Source of the DNA: Prevotella sp.
GTDB lineage: Bacteria; Bacteroidota; Bacteroidia; Bacteroidales; Bacteroidaceae
Length of the DNA stretch: 64,000 nucleotides
Reading direction: 5' to 3'
Assembly (NCBI GenBank): GCA_017557405.1
Contig: JAFYYV010000001.1
Coordinates: 78,079 to 142,078, forward strand
A model generated the notes under the pieces. It did not search any database and was not told the origin of the DNA. It saw only the letters and a program-made list of their open reading frames with translations. The position numbers were made by a program, and so were the translations under genes. Positions 56,029 through 64,000 of this stretch are shown here, piece after piece. Numbering within the stretch: the first letter of the stretch is position 1; every line of letters starts with the position of its first letter.

Positions 56029-56116
56029 TTTGTCAAAGACCACAAATGAGCTTGTCAAAGCTATGCAATGAGGAGGTCAAAGACCACAAATGACACGCTC
56101 AAAAGCCATCAATGAC
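56029..56116. repeat. 22-bp-period array C (4 units)
   Basis: Four units of exactly 22 bp, 4 nt + TCA + 11 nt + TGA + 1 nt, with TCAAAGACCACAAATGA in units 1 and 3. Palindromic symmetry is weaker than in array D, but register and flanking triplets are the same. Confidence 0.85.
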
Positions 56117-56124
56117 AAAAACAA

Positions 56125-56158
56125 CCGCTCCCCTCGATGATTCTTTCGAAGGGAGCGG
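56125..56158 (-). terminator. Terminator of the small lipoprotein genes
   Basis: CCGCTCCC (56125-56132) pairs with GGGAGCGG (56151-56158). On the minus strand it is followed by a T-rich run. Confidence 0.7.
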
Positions 56159-56188
56159 ATTTCCGTTTAAATCACATGATTCTATGAT

Positions 56189-56539
56189 TTATTGTTTAAT
56201 ATAAGTTATCTCTCCTATAGTAATACGATTTCCTTTTTGATTAAAGTATAATGTTTCCTTACCGTATTTAGAAGAGACTAGTGTTATTTGGTTTCCATTT
56301 ATGGTATAAGTGTAATCCACTACAGACTCAACTTTACCATACACAGTGCATGTCCAACGAACATTGTTTCCATTTACCACCAATGTGAACAATTCTCCTT
56401 CATCACCATTCTCTTCAATATACGTACCAGAGGGAATAACAACAGCATTGTCATCATCATCACTGCTACACGACATGAAACTAACACTCATAATAGCAAC
56501 CATAAAAATGGTCATCCAATTAATTAAATTCTTTTTCAT
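56189..56539 (-). CDS. Small lipoprotein of unknown function (116 residues)
   Basis: Lipobox FMSCSS (Cys near residue 24) followed by an Asp-run (SSDDDD), typical of Bacteroidetes surface lipoproteins. The rest is a small beta-rich domain with repeated strand patterns (TYTINGNQITLVSSKYGKETLYFNQKGNRI), like lipocalin-type Bacteroidetes lipoproteins. AT-rich compared with the neighbours. It follows another small lipoprotein by 41 bp. Confidence 0.75.
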   Translation of the reverse strand: MKKNLINWMTIFMVAIMSVSFMSCSSDDDDNAVVIPSGTYIEENGDEGELFTLVVNGNNVRWTCTVYGKVESVVDYTYTINGNQITLVSSKYGKETLYFNQKGNRITIGEITYIKQ

Positions 56540-56580
56540 AATGATTGTGTTTTATAAATTAATAAGAATATCGCTACTTT

Positions 56581-56916
56581 TCACAGAAACTTGTCCGAAG
56601 AATAAAGTATTTTGGATAGGAATAGTTTTCCGCGCTTATTTAGAGCATGAATATAGAAAAATGACCCTTCTTTTGCTGTTGCAAAGGTCTCACCTACCTT
56701 TATGTCGCCTAGATTTACCATCTTAATAATTTCGGACTCTGAATCCATAGATTCCTTAAAAACAATGGATGTATCATACCAATCAACATTAGTTAAGTTC
56801 TTTACTGTCATTTGATTTCCGTTATCCTCATCGTCTTTACTACAAGAATTAAGAGTACAACACAATAATATAACAACAAAGAAAGTCAAAAGATGAAATA
56901 TATTCTCTCTGTTCAT
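56581..56916 (-). CDS. Small lipoprotein of unknown function (111 residues)
   Basis: Signal peptide with lipobox LNSCSK (Cys near residue 25) and an acidic stretch (KDDEDNGN). The remaining 75 residues show beta-type patterning with no known motif. It pairs with the downstream lipoprotein gene. The leader region upstream carries a large palindromic element (56932-57076). AT-rich. Confidence 0.7.
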   Translation of the reverse strand: MNRENIFHLLTFFVVILLCCTLNSCSKDDEDNGNQMTVKNLTNVDWYDTSIVFKESMDSESEIIKMVNLGDIKVGETFATAKEGSFFYIHALNKRGKLFLSKILYSSDKFL

Positions 56917-56931
56917 AATTAAATGTAAAAA

Positions 56932-57076
56932 GGCGGAACCATTCGATACTTATTAGCATTCTGGTACCGCCAAGTGACCATTACGGAAACAAGCACGAAC
57001 AGTCCACGCCCATTGAGCGTGAACTTTCAACTGCTTGCTCTTTCCGTATCGAATATTTGGCGGTTTCGAATGCTAA
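56932..57076. other. Nested palindromic element upstream of the small lipoproteins
   Basis: GGCGGAACCA/TGGTACCGCC (56932-56971) form one hairpin. ATTCGATAC (56941) also matches GTATCGAAT (57046), ACCGCCAA (56966) matches TTGGCGGT (57057), and TTAGCATTC (56953) matches GAATGCTAA (57068). The pairings compete or interlock, so the element could switch folds as RNA or serve as a recombination site in DNA. No gene is present in 56917-57209. Confidence 0.55.
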
Positions 57077-57157
57077 GAACAAGAGCAAAAGCTCAATATC
57101 TATGTATAAGTACGAACAGAAACGCTAATCTGTAAGTTAATAAATAAAGGTATTCAA

Positions 57158-57188
57158 CCACCCCACCCCCACAAGGGGGATGGAGTGG
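57158..57188. terminator. GC-rich hairpin after frdB
   Basis: CCACCCCACCCCC faces GGGGGATGGAGTGG across a short loop. It looks like another GC-rich palindrome of this genome used as a transcript end. Confidence 0.55.
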
Positions 57189-57209
57189 CGGATAAGAGGT
57201 AGAAAAGGC

Positions 57210-57968
57210 TTAGTCAGCCAACTTTGCCTTGATGAACTCGCGGTTCAGGCGGGCGATGTTGGCAATGCTCTCGCTCTTCGGGCAAACGGCCTCGCAAGCA
57301 CGAGTGTTCGTGCAGTTGCCAAAGCCGAGTTCGTCCATGCGGGCGATCATCTTCTTGGCACGACGAGCAGCTTCGGGGCGACCTTGTGGCAGAAGAGCCA
57401 ACTGGCTGACCTTCGATGAAACGAAGAGCATAGCCGAGCCATTCTTACAAGCAGCCACACAAGCACCGCAACCGATACATGTAGCGCAGTCCATAGCCTC
57501 ATCGGCGTCCTCCTTCGGAATCAGAATAGCGTTAGCATCCTGAGCCTGACCTGTGCGGATGGAGGTGTAGCCACCAGCCTGGATAATCTTGTCGAAAGCT
57601 CCACGATCCACCATGCAGTCCTTGATAACAGGGAATGCAGCCGAACGCCAAGGCTCTACTGTGATGACATCGCCATCGTTGAAACGACGCATGTAGAGTT
57701 GGCAGGTAGTAGCGCCACGCTCAGTCTTTCCGTGGGGCGTACCGTTGATATAGAGCGAGCACATGCCGCAGATACCCTCGCGGCAGTCGTGGTCGAACAC
57801 GAACGGCTCCTTGCCCTCATTGATGAGTTCCTCGTTCATGATGTCGAGCATCTCAAGGAAGGAAGTGTCGTCGGGGATGTTCTTCATCTCGCGTGACTCA
57901 AAATGACCTTTGTCCTTTGGGCCATTCTGCTTCCAGTATTTAATCGTAAATGAAATATTCTTTGCCAT
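57210..57968 (-). CDS. frdB: Fumarate reductase/succinate dehydrogenase iron-sulfur subunit
   Basis: Electron-transfer subunit linking the haem b subunit to the flavoprotein. 252 residues. The N-terminal ferredoxin-like domain has C62-x4-C-x2-C70 and C89 for [2Fe-2S]. The C-terminal domain has [11 protein letters not shown] (161-174) and C219/C225/C229 for the [4Fe-4S] and [3Fe-4S] centres. It is last in frdCAB, 37 bp after frdA. Confidence 0.96.
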   Translation of the reverse strand: MAKNISFTIKYWKQNGPKDKGHFESREMKNIPDDTSFLEMLDIMNEELINEGKEPFVFDHDCREGICGMCSLYINGTPHGKTERGATTCQLYMRRFNDGDVITVEPWRSAAFPVIKDCMVDRGAFDKIIQAGGYTSIRTGQAQDANAILIPKEDADEAMDCATCIGCGACVAACKNGSAMLFVSSKVSQLALLPQGRPEAARRAKKMIARMDELGFGNCTNTRACEAVCPKSESIANIARLNREFIKAKLAD

Positions 57969-58005
57969 AATATTAATTATCTTTGATGATTAAACGGCTT
58001 ACACA

Positions 58006-59988
58006 TTAATTTTTGTAATTACGTGTTTGTACCTTGATTGCCTCATATTCGAGCGGCTCCTTGATGAGTTCGGGAGCTTTCGTATCATCGCCCTGGTATT
58101 CCCAGCAGCCCACATAGAAGAAGTTCTCATCGTCGCGCTTGGCTTCGCCTTCCTCCGTCTGGTGCTCCTCGCGGAAGTGACCACCGCAAGACTCCTCACG
58201 ATGCAAAGCGTCGTAGGCCACAAGCTGACCCATGAGGATGAAGTCGCGCAGGTGAATGGCTTTGTCAAGCTCGATATTCACACCCTCCTTCGATCCGGGA
58301 ATGAAGAGGTTGCTGTCGAATTCCTTCTTCAACTCGCGCATGAGTTTCAGACCTTCCTCCAGACCAGCCTTCGTACGACCCATACCTACATGCTCCCACA
58401 TAATGTGGCCAAGTTCCTTGTGGATAGAATCAACAGAACGCTTACCCTGAATGCCCATCAGACGGTCAATTTCGGCATTGACTGCCTTCTCGGCCTCTTC
58501 AAATTCGGGCAGGTCGGTAGAGATGCGTGGCCATACATCCTGGTCGGCCAGATAGTTCTGAATGGTGTAAGGCAGCACGAAGTAACCATCGGCCAGACCT
58601 TGCATCAGAGCGCTGGCACCGAGACGGTTTGCACCGTGATCGGAGAAGTTGCACTCACCAATAGCGAAAAGTCCGGGAATAGTGGTCTGCAACTCGTAGT
58701 CAACCCAGATACCACCCATCGTGTAGTGAACGGCGGGGAAGATCATCATGGGCTTGTAGTACTTCACACCATTGATTTCGTTGGCCAGTTCGCCGGGGAA
58801 TACGTCGGTAATCTCCTCATACATCTCGAAGAGGTTGCCGTAGCGTTGCATAATCTGGTCGATGCCGAGGCGGTTGATGGACTCAGAGAAGTCGAGGAAC
58901 ACAGCCAAACCCGTGTTGTTCACACCAAATCCGTGGTCGCAACGCTCCTTGGCAGCGCGGCTTGCAACGTCGCGGGGCACGAGGTTTCCGAATGCAGGAT
59001 AACGGCGCTCCAGATAGTAATCGCGATCCTCCTCGGGAATCTCCCAACCTTGCTTCGTACCGGCCTGCAGAGCCTTAGCGTCCTCAATGTTCTTGGGAAC
59101 CCAAATGCGGCCGTCGTTACGCAACGACTCAGACATCAGCGTCAGCTTCGACTGCTTGTCACCATGAACAGGAATACAAGTGGGGTGAATCTGCACATAA
59201 GAAGGATTGGCCATGTAAGCACCCTTGCGGAAGCACTGAATGGCGGCTGTGCAGTTACAACCCATAGCGTTGGTTGAAAGGAAGTAGGTGTTTCCATAAC
59301 CACCAGTAGCGATAACAACAGCGTTGGCGCTGAAGCGCTCGAGCTTACCAGTTGTCAAATCCTTTGCGATGATACCGCGAGCGCGACCATCAACAATCAC
59401 CACATCTTCCATCTCATAACGGGTGTAGAGCTTCACTTTGCCTTCTTCCACCATACGGCTCAACGACGAATAAGCGCCGAGCAACAGCTGCTGACCCGTC
59501 TGACCCTTTGCGTAGAATGTGCGGCTTACCTGAGCACCACCGAACGAACGGTTGGCCAGCATACCACCATATTCACGAGCGAAGGGAACACCCTGAGCCA
59601 CGCATTGGTCGATAATGTTGTTCGACACCTCTGCCAAACGATAGACATTGGCCTCGCGAGCACGATAGTCTCCACCCTTTACAGTGTCGTAGAACAGACG
59701 ATAAACAGAGTCACCATCGTTCTGATAACACTTGGCGGCGTTGATACCTCCCTGAGCGGCAATCGAGTGAGCGCGGCGGGGAGAGTCTTGAATGCAGAAG
59801 TTCAACACGTTGAAGCCCATCTCGCCGAGCGAAGCGGCAGCACTGGCACCAGCCAGACCCGTACCCACGACAATCACGTCGAGCTTCAGTTTGTTCTTCG
59901 GGTTCACCAGTCGCTGATGAGCCTTATATTCTTTCCATTTATCGGCCACTGGGCCGGCAGGAATCTTGGAATCTAATACTTTACTCAT
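58006..59988 (-). CDS. frdA: Fumarate reductase/succinate dehydrogenase flavoprotein subunit
   Basis: Catalytic subunit, 660 residues, reducing fumarate to succinate on the cytosolic side. The FAD-binding [17 protein letters not shown] is near residue 42. The covalent-FAD region [16 protein letters not shown], the substrate-site HPTCIP and the [10 protein letters not shown] segment are present. The order C-A-B and the length match the Bacteroidetes quinol:fumarate reductase, which is the terminal step of succinate formation and complements pckA. Confidence 0.97.
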   Translation of the reverse strand: MSKVLDSKIPAGPVADKWKEYKAHQRLVNPKNKLKLDVIVVGTGLAGASAAASLGEMGFNVLNFCIQDSPRRAHSIAAQGGINAAKCYQNDGDSVYRLFYDTVKGGDYRAREANVYRLAEVSNNIIDQCVAQGVPFAREYGGMLANRSFGGAQVSRTFYAKGQTGQQLLLGAYSSLSRMVEEGKVKLYTRYEMEDVVIVDGRARGIIAKDLTTGKLERFSANAVVIATGGYGNTYFLSTNAMGCNCTAAIQCFRKGAYMANPSYVQIHPTCIPVHGDKQSKLTLMSESLRNDGRIWVPKNIEDAKALQAGTKQGWEIPEEDRDYYLERRYPAFGNLVPRDVASRAAKERCDHGFGVNNTGLAVFLDFSESINRLGIDQIMQRYGNLFEMYEEITDVFPGELANEINGVKYYKPMMIFPAVHYTMGGIWVDYELQTTIPGLFAIGECNFSDHGANRLGASALMQGLADGYFVLPYTIQNYLADQDVWPRISTDLPEFEEAEKAVNAEIDRLMGIQGKRSVDSIHKELGHIMWEHVGMGRTKAGLEEGLKLMRELKKEFDSNLFIPGSKEGVNIELDKAIHLRDFILMGQLVAYDALHREESCGGHFREEHQTEEGEAKRDDENFFYVGCWEYQGDDTKAPELIKEPLEYEAIKVQTRNYKN

Positions 59989-60029
59989 ATTCTTCTAAAA
60001 TTTGAATAATTGATGTTCATTGCCAACCC

Positions 60030-60710
60030 TTAAGAGAGACTAGGGGCACAATTGAAGGCAAAAGCCAGCGCCACAACGAGGAAGCCCAGTATGAGCAAGG
60101 TCACATAGACGATGCCTATGGTCTTCCAACGGCAGAACCAAGTCTTGCCATTCCAGCCCAGCGTCTGCATGGCGCTCCAGAAACCATGAGAGAGATGGAA
60201 CCAAAGAGCCACAAGCCAGATAACATATAAAACCACAAAAAGAGGATTGCCAAACGTGCTCACCATCTTTCCAAAGCCGTCAGCGGGAGCTGCATCGAAG
60301 TGGAGAGAGGGGAACAACTCGGCAAACATCATGTTGTACCAGAAGTTGAACAAGTGGAGCAACAGGCCGAGCAATACGATGATACCCAGCACCAACATGT
60401 TCTGGCTGGCCCACTCCACCTTCGCGGGCTTCGAAGTCACGTTGTAGCGCTCGGCACCACGTGCGCGACGATTCTGAGCCGTCAGGATGAAGGCATAGAC
60501 AATGTGAATCACCGCCAACGCAGCCAAGCCGAGCGTTGCCGCTACAGCATACCAGTTGGCGCCCAGCAATTCACAAATCGTGTTGTAGGCCTCTCCAGAG
60601 AAGAGGGCCGCGACGTTCATGCAGCAGTGGAACGTCAGGAATAGGATAAGTGCAAGTCCGGTGACAGACATTGTCACTTTCCTACCAATTGATGAATTGA
60701 ATAACCACAT
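60030..60710 (-). CDS. frdC: Fumarate reductase cytochrome b subunit
   Basis: Membrane anchor with five predicted helices and two haem b groups, 226 residues, oxidising menaquinol. Candidate haem ligands are H28, H69, H119, H172 and H175. The start at 60710 (MWLFNSSIGRKV) is chosen because the upstream extension is not membrane-like and overlaps a promoter (-7 TATTTTTG at 60828-60835, -33 at 60855-60858). The leader of about 110 nt contains a GATACC/GGTATC hairpin (60788-60807). First gene of frdCAB. Confidence 0.93.
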   Translation of the reverse strand: MWLFNSSIGRKVTMSVTGLALILFLTFHCCMNVAALFSGEAYNTICELLGANWYAVAATLGLAALAVIHIVYAFILTAQNRRARGAERYNVTSKPAKVEWASQNMLVLGIIVLLGLLLHLFNFWYNMMFAELFPSLHFDAAPADGFGKMVSTFGNPLFVVLYVIWLVALWFHLSHGFWSAMQTLGWNGKTWFCRWKTIGIVYVTLLILGFLVVALAFAFNCAPSLS

Positions 60711-60827
60711 AAATGATTGATTTAAATTATTAAATATTGATTTTGTTGATATTTCCTTATTTCTGCTTTGCGTACATAGTATCCCAAGATACCCTGTGTT
60801 AGGTATCATTAAAACTGCTTTGGACTG

Positions 60828-60858
60828 CAAAAATACCAATTTTTAGTGACAAATCAAA
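60828..60858 (-). promoter_or_regulatory. frdCAB promoter
   Basis: Minus strand TTTG (60855-60858), 19 bp, TATTTTTG (60828-60835). Confidence 0.65.
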
Positions 60859-61073
60859 ACGTTTTATAAGAAAATGTATTTTTCATTCGCGCATTTTTCG
60901 TTATTTTTTATCCCATCCACACCGCTCTTCACATGAAAATGATGTTTTATTATTACCAAATATATTGACAAAACCTTTGCGAAGAAAACTTAGGAAATAG
61001 CTTCAGAAAACAGCATTTTATCCTTTTTTCCCATCAACAAATCCCATTTGATGAATCAAAAATTATCTTTCTC

Positions 61074-61183
61074 TTTGTCAAAGTGCCCCTTTGACCCGCT
61101 CAAAGCGATGGTTTGACGCTCTAAAAGCTATGCTTTGAGGCGGTCAAAGCTATGCTTTCATCCTGTCAAAGCTATGCTTTCAC
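61074..61183. repeat. 22-bp-period palindrome array D (5 units)
   Basis: Five units of exactly 22 bp (starts 61074, 61096, 61118, 61140, 61162), 4 nt + TCA + 11 nt + TGA or TCA + 1 nt, built on TCAAAGCTATGCTTTGA. It lies in the 745-bp gap between frdC and the P-loop/CYTH gene; the rest of the gap shows nothing coding. Confidence 0.88.
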
Positions 61184-61412
61184 AAAACCGTCTTTTTCCG
61201 CCATTTTCGAAAGGTCTTGAAAACCAGCGGATTACGAAATTCGGCATTTTTCGCGTTTTTTCGACCAAATACACATTTGGTTGCATTTGTTGCCGTTTTT
61301 TGCCTTAAAAACTACGAATTTTCATGACAAAACGATATATTGTCAAACTCTCCATCAAACAAGCTACCACACTTTTTCCCTGCCAATCAAGGCTAGATTC
61401 AAAAACTTTTTG

Positions 61413-61420
61413 TATATTTG
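61413..61420 (+). promoter_or_regulatory. -7 box for the P-loop/CYTH gene
   Basis: TATATTTG, 35 bp before the ATG at 61456. It supports that start over the upstream ATG at 61324. Confidence 0.55.
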
Positions 61421-61455
61421 CAACCAACAATACCTATCAACACCTGAAGATTCTT

Positions 61456-62559
61456 ATGAAAGAAATCAAACGAATCGTGCTCACTGGAGGACCCTGCGCG
61501 GGCAAAACAACTGCACTTGTGCGTGTTATCGAGCATTTTTCAAGTCGTGGATACAAAGTGTTCACCATCCCCGAAGTGCCCACTATGTTCACGCAAAGCG
61601 GAATGGACTATCTGACGAAGAACTCCGATTTCTTCTACGAGGGCGAAAAAGCGACTCTTGAAGTGCAGTTGGCGCTGGAAGACAAGTTCATGCGAATGGC
61701 CGAAACCTGCTCCGAACCATGCGTCATCGTCTGCGACCGCGGAGCGATGGACATTTCGGCCTACATGACGCCCGAGATGTGGGAGAAAATCACGAAAGAC
61801 GTGGGAACATCAACTCAGGAACTGCGCGACGGCAACCGATACGACGCCGTGCTTCATTTGGTTTCTGCCGCCGACGGAGCCGAACAATACTACACTACCA
61901 GCAACAACGCCAGCCGCAACGAGAAGGCTGATGAGCAGGGGTTGCAAATCGCTCGTATGCTCGACAAACGCGTTATTGAGGCTTGGACAGGACATTCCCA
62001 TCTGCGCGTCATCAACAACAACGACGATTTCAACGCCAAACTCAACCGCGTGCTCAAGGAAATCAGTAGTGTGCTGGGGTTGCCCCAACCCATCGAGGAG
62101 GAGCGCAAATACATCGTTGAGATTGTGGGCGAAATGCCCGACTGCATTGAGAGTGACATTACGCAGACCTATCTGGTGGCCGAGCCTGGAAGCGAAGTGC
62201 GTCTGCGCCGCAGAGGTTGGAACGGCAAGTTCGTCAATGTGCTGACCACGAAGAAGAAGATTTCAGACAAAGAACAGCTGGAAACAGAGCGCCAGGTGAC
62301 CAACAAACTATATCAGTCGCTTCTGCAACAGTCCGACCCTTATCGGCAGACTATCCACAAAATGCGCAAGAGCTTCATCTGGAAAGGCCAGTATTTCGAA
62401 CTCGACTCCTTCCTCGCTCCCATCTCGAACCTCATCATCCTTGAGACAAAAGGCATCAAACGCCACGAGGAGGTGAAGTTTCCGCCTTTCCTGCGCGTTG
62501 TGGAAGACATCACGGGGAATACGCAATACTACAACTACAACATCGCTCTGAAGCGATAA
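61456..62559 (+). CDS. P-loop ATPase/kinase fused to a CYTH-like domain (TTD14-like architecture)
   Basis: 367 residues. The N-terminal AAA_28/NadR-like P-loop domain has GGPCAGKTT (11-19) and a Walker-B-like VIVCDRG (90-96). The C-terminal CYTH/triphosphate-tunnel domain starts with the E214-x-E216-x-K218 signature and continues with basic strands (EVRLRRRGW, ELDSF, ILETKG). The same order of domains is known from the animal TTD14 protein. No partner gene is adjacent, so the function is unknown; phosphoryl transfer or polyphosphate/nucleotide binding is inferred. Confidence 0.85.
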   Translation: MKEIKRIVLTGGPCAGKTTALVRVIEHFSSRGYKVFTIPEVPTMFTQSGMDYLTKNSDFFYEGEKATLEVQLALEDKFMRMAETCSEPCVIVCDRGAMDISAYMTPEMWEKITKDVGTSTQELRDGNRYDAVLHLVSAADGAEQYYTTSNNASRNEKADEQGLQIARMLDKRVIEAWTGHSHLRVINNNDDFNAKLNRVLKEISSVLGLPQPIEEERKYIVEIVGEMPDCIESDITQTYLVAEPGSEVRLRRRGWNGKFVNVLTTKKKISDKEQLETERQVTNKLYQSLLQQSDPYRQTIHKMRKSFIWKGQYFELDSFLAPISNLIILETKGIKRHEEVKFPPFLRVVEDITGNTQYYNYNIALKR

Positions 62560-62666
62560 GTGTCTCCCTTCTGCTATTCCATACGACACTCATACTATCA
62601 ACACAAAAACACTAAAACGGCCGGATTTAACTTTCCACGCGTACGTGTATCTTATAACTGAAAACC

Positions 62667-63659
62667 ATGAAACAAGACAAGACAATGCGTGTCGGTATCA
62701 TCGGCACAGGATGGATTGCCGAGAAAGCAGCCATCACCCTAAACGGACTGACGGAAGTAGAAGCTTTCGCTGTGGGTTCTCGTGCGCAAGAAACGGCAGA
62801 CGCTTTCGCTGCCAAGTGGAACATTCCGAAGGCTTATGGTTCATACGCCGAATTGATAGCTGATGACGAGGTCGACCTCATCTATATAGGCACGCCCCAT
62901 TCCCATCATTTCGATGTGACGAAGCAAGCGCTGCTGGCCGGCAAACCCTGCTTGGTTGAGAAGGCCTTTATGGCGAACTATCGGCAGGCAAAGGAAATCA
63001 TCGACCTTGCTCACGAGCGTAAGGTTTTCTTGGCTGAGGCCATCTGGACGCGCTATCAGCCTGTTGTTCAGATGGTTCGCAATTTGATTGATAGCGGACG
63101 CATAGGCGAGCCCCGTCTTGTGACGGCCACGCTGGGCTATTCGATGGGCGAGAAACCTCGCATCATGCGCCCCGACCTCTGTGGCGGCGCCCTACTCGAC
63201 CTCGGCGTTTATGCCTTGAACTTCGTGCGGATGTTCTTCAACGCTGACATTATGAACATCGAGAGCCAATGCGTGAGAAGCAAAACGGGTATGGACCTGA
63301 CAAACGCCTTCAGCCTCATGCTTAGTAACGGCGTGCTCTGCAACCTTCAGTCGAGTGCCTCCTGCGTGGGCGACAATATCGGCGTCATTGCTGGCACGGA
63401 AGGCAATCTCATCATCGACAACATCAACAATCCGCAGAAGATCACGGTGAACGGCCCCGACCGCACCTACATCGAAACCATCCACGTTCCCCAGCAAATC
63501 ACGGGCTACGAATACCAATTCCTCGCTTGTCGCGAGGCTCTCCTCAAAGGTCTCTTGGAACCTCGCGAGATGCCGCACGAAGAAACGCTCTACATCATGC
63601 GACTCATGGACGGCCTGCGACGGAAGTGGGACGTTTGCTATCCAATGGACAAAGACTAA
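62667..63659 (+). CDS. Gfo/Idh/MocA family NAD(P)-dependent oxidoreductase
   Basis: 330 residues. The Rossmann motif GIIGTGWIAEKAA (about 9-21) and the EKAFMANYRQAKE segment (about 98-110, equivalent to the family's EKP motif) are present, followed by the C-terminal alpha/beta substrate domain. It resembles the dihydrodiol/sugar dehydrogenase branch; the sugar or polyol substrate is unknown. Start ATG 62667, with an alternative at 62685. It precedes a probable glycoside hydrolase by 18 bp, hinting at sugar catabolism. Confidence 0.9.
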   Translation: MKQDKTMRVGIIGTGWIAEKAAITLNGLTEVEAFAVGSRAQETADAFAAKWNIPKAYGSYAELIADDEVDLIYIGTPHSHHFDVTKQALLAGKPCLVEKAFMANYRQAKEIIDLAHERKVFLAEAIWTRYQPVVQMVRNLIDSGRIGEPRLVTATLGYSMGEKPRIMRPDLCGGALLDLGVYALNFVRMFFNADIMNIESQCVRSKTGMDLTNAFSLMLSNGVLCNLQSSASCVGDNIGVIAGTEGNLIIDNINNPQKITVNGPDRTYIETIHVPQQITGYEYQFLACREALLKGLLEPREMPHEETLYIMRLMDGLRRKWDVCYPMDKD

Positions 63660-63677
63660 CCAAGCAACTAAACAAAA

Positions 63678-64000
63678 ATGAAACGACTATTCATTTCTTT
63701 GGCGTTGGCGTCTGCCGCCCTTTGTCAAGCGCAGGATTTGAAACTGAACGACCTTGAATACTTCGAACGGCAAGGAGTCAACGTGCTGGTTTTCAGCAAC
63801 AGTTTCAACGGAGGTTTCAACGACGAGAAGAACTCGGGCATTGAAATCATCCAACATGGTGTGCGCTCGGTACAGGGTGGTGCTGTTCGCTTGAACAACA
63901 CACCCGAGCAATGGGATCTTGTGCCCAAGATGACGAGCCGTAAGGTCGACAAAGAGAACGGTAGTATCGAAGTAACAATGCGCTACGACGATTACGACTT
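63678..64000 (+). CDS. Probable GH9-type glycoside hydrolase, N-terminal part only
   Basis: The gene runs off the window after 107 residues. A signal peptide (MKRLFISLALASAALCQAQ) is followed by LEYFERQGVNVLVFSNSFNGGFNDEKNSG and GGAVRLNNTPEQWDLVP. This matches my recollection of the N-terminal Ig-like region of Bacteroidales GH9 enzymes (endoglucanase/cellodextrinase type). The catalytic domain is outside the window, so the family call is tentative; export is well supported. It starts 18 bp after the oxidoreductase gene. Confidence 0.55.
   Translation, partial: MKRLFISLALASAALCQAQDLKLNDLEYFERQGVNVLVFSNSFNGGFNDEKNSGIEIIQHGVRSVQGGAVRLNNTPEQWDLVPKMTSRKVDKENGSIEVTMRYDDYD

Noticed and set aside
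61074-61183. CRISPR array
   Set aside because: The units are only 22 bp, contiguous, and have no constant-repeat/unique-spacer alternation. No cas genes are present.

Overview
The window looks like a chromosomal segment from a Prevotella-like member of the Bacteroidales. Evidence: Bacteroidetes-type promoters (a TAnnTTTG -7 box shortly upstream of many starts, almost no Shine-Dalgarno sites), a Bacteroidetes-type fumarate reductase (cytochrome b, flavoprotein, FeS), an S46 dipeptidyl-peptidase, ATP-dependent PEP carboxykinase, T9SS-like C-terminal tails and dockerin-like C-termini. I see no rRNA, tRNA, CRISPR array, intact prophage or intact insertion sequence.

Layout. 1-9.5 kb: 3' part of a DPP7-type peptidase; a minus-strand run of sugar kinase, flavodiiron protein and symporter; an M16 peptidase; pckA; upp. 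9.7-16.6 kb: a 1381-residue secreted protein with a small partner gene, a divergent 730-bp region with strong RNA-like folding potential, and a secreted nuclease with a dockerin-like tail. 16.6-28 kb: AlkD-like repair protein, lipoproteins, a vWA lipoprotein, an M28 peptidase, a C26-M19 fusion hydrolase, an Lrp regulator, three tandem FKBP isomerases, a sirtuin and a small barrel protein. 28.2-34.3 kb: a GC-rich envelope block (MsbA-like ABC exporter, LtaS-like sulfatase-fold enzyme, LpxL-like acyltransferase, GT4 glycosyltransferase). 34.3-35.6 kb: a repeat-rich gap with a decayed peptidase remnant. 35.6-46.1 kb: a 3162-residue surface protein and a dockerin-tailed partner. 46.3-56.9 kb: LOG protein, PL11 rhamnogalacturonan lyase, DEAD-box helicase, phosphoethanolamine-transferase-like enzyme, S66 carboxypeptidase, unknown secreted protein and two small lipoproteins. 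57.2-64 kb: frdCAB, a P-loop/CYTH fusion, a Gfo/Idh/MocA oxidoreductase and the start of a probable GH9 enzyme.

Physiology suggested: a peptide- and plant-polysaccharide-using anaerobe (S46, M28, C26-M19, S66, M16; PL11, probable GH9) that makes succinate (PEP carboxykinase, fumarate reductase) and detoxifies oxygen or NO with a flavodiiron protein.

The most unusual signal is in the non-coding DNA. Four intergenic arrays share an exact 22-bp period, each unit being an imperfect 17-bp palindrome plus a 5-bp linker, while the palindrome wording differs between arrays. Two gaps carry inverted arrays of short words around an AT-rich core. Short GC-rich palindromes and word repeats have entered coding sequences in frame or form the ends of proteins, and a family of long inverted repeats sits between genes. 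I do not recognise any of these as described families.
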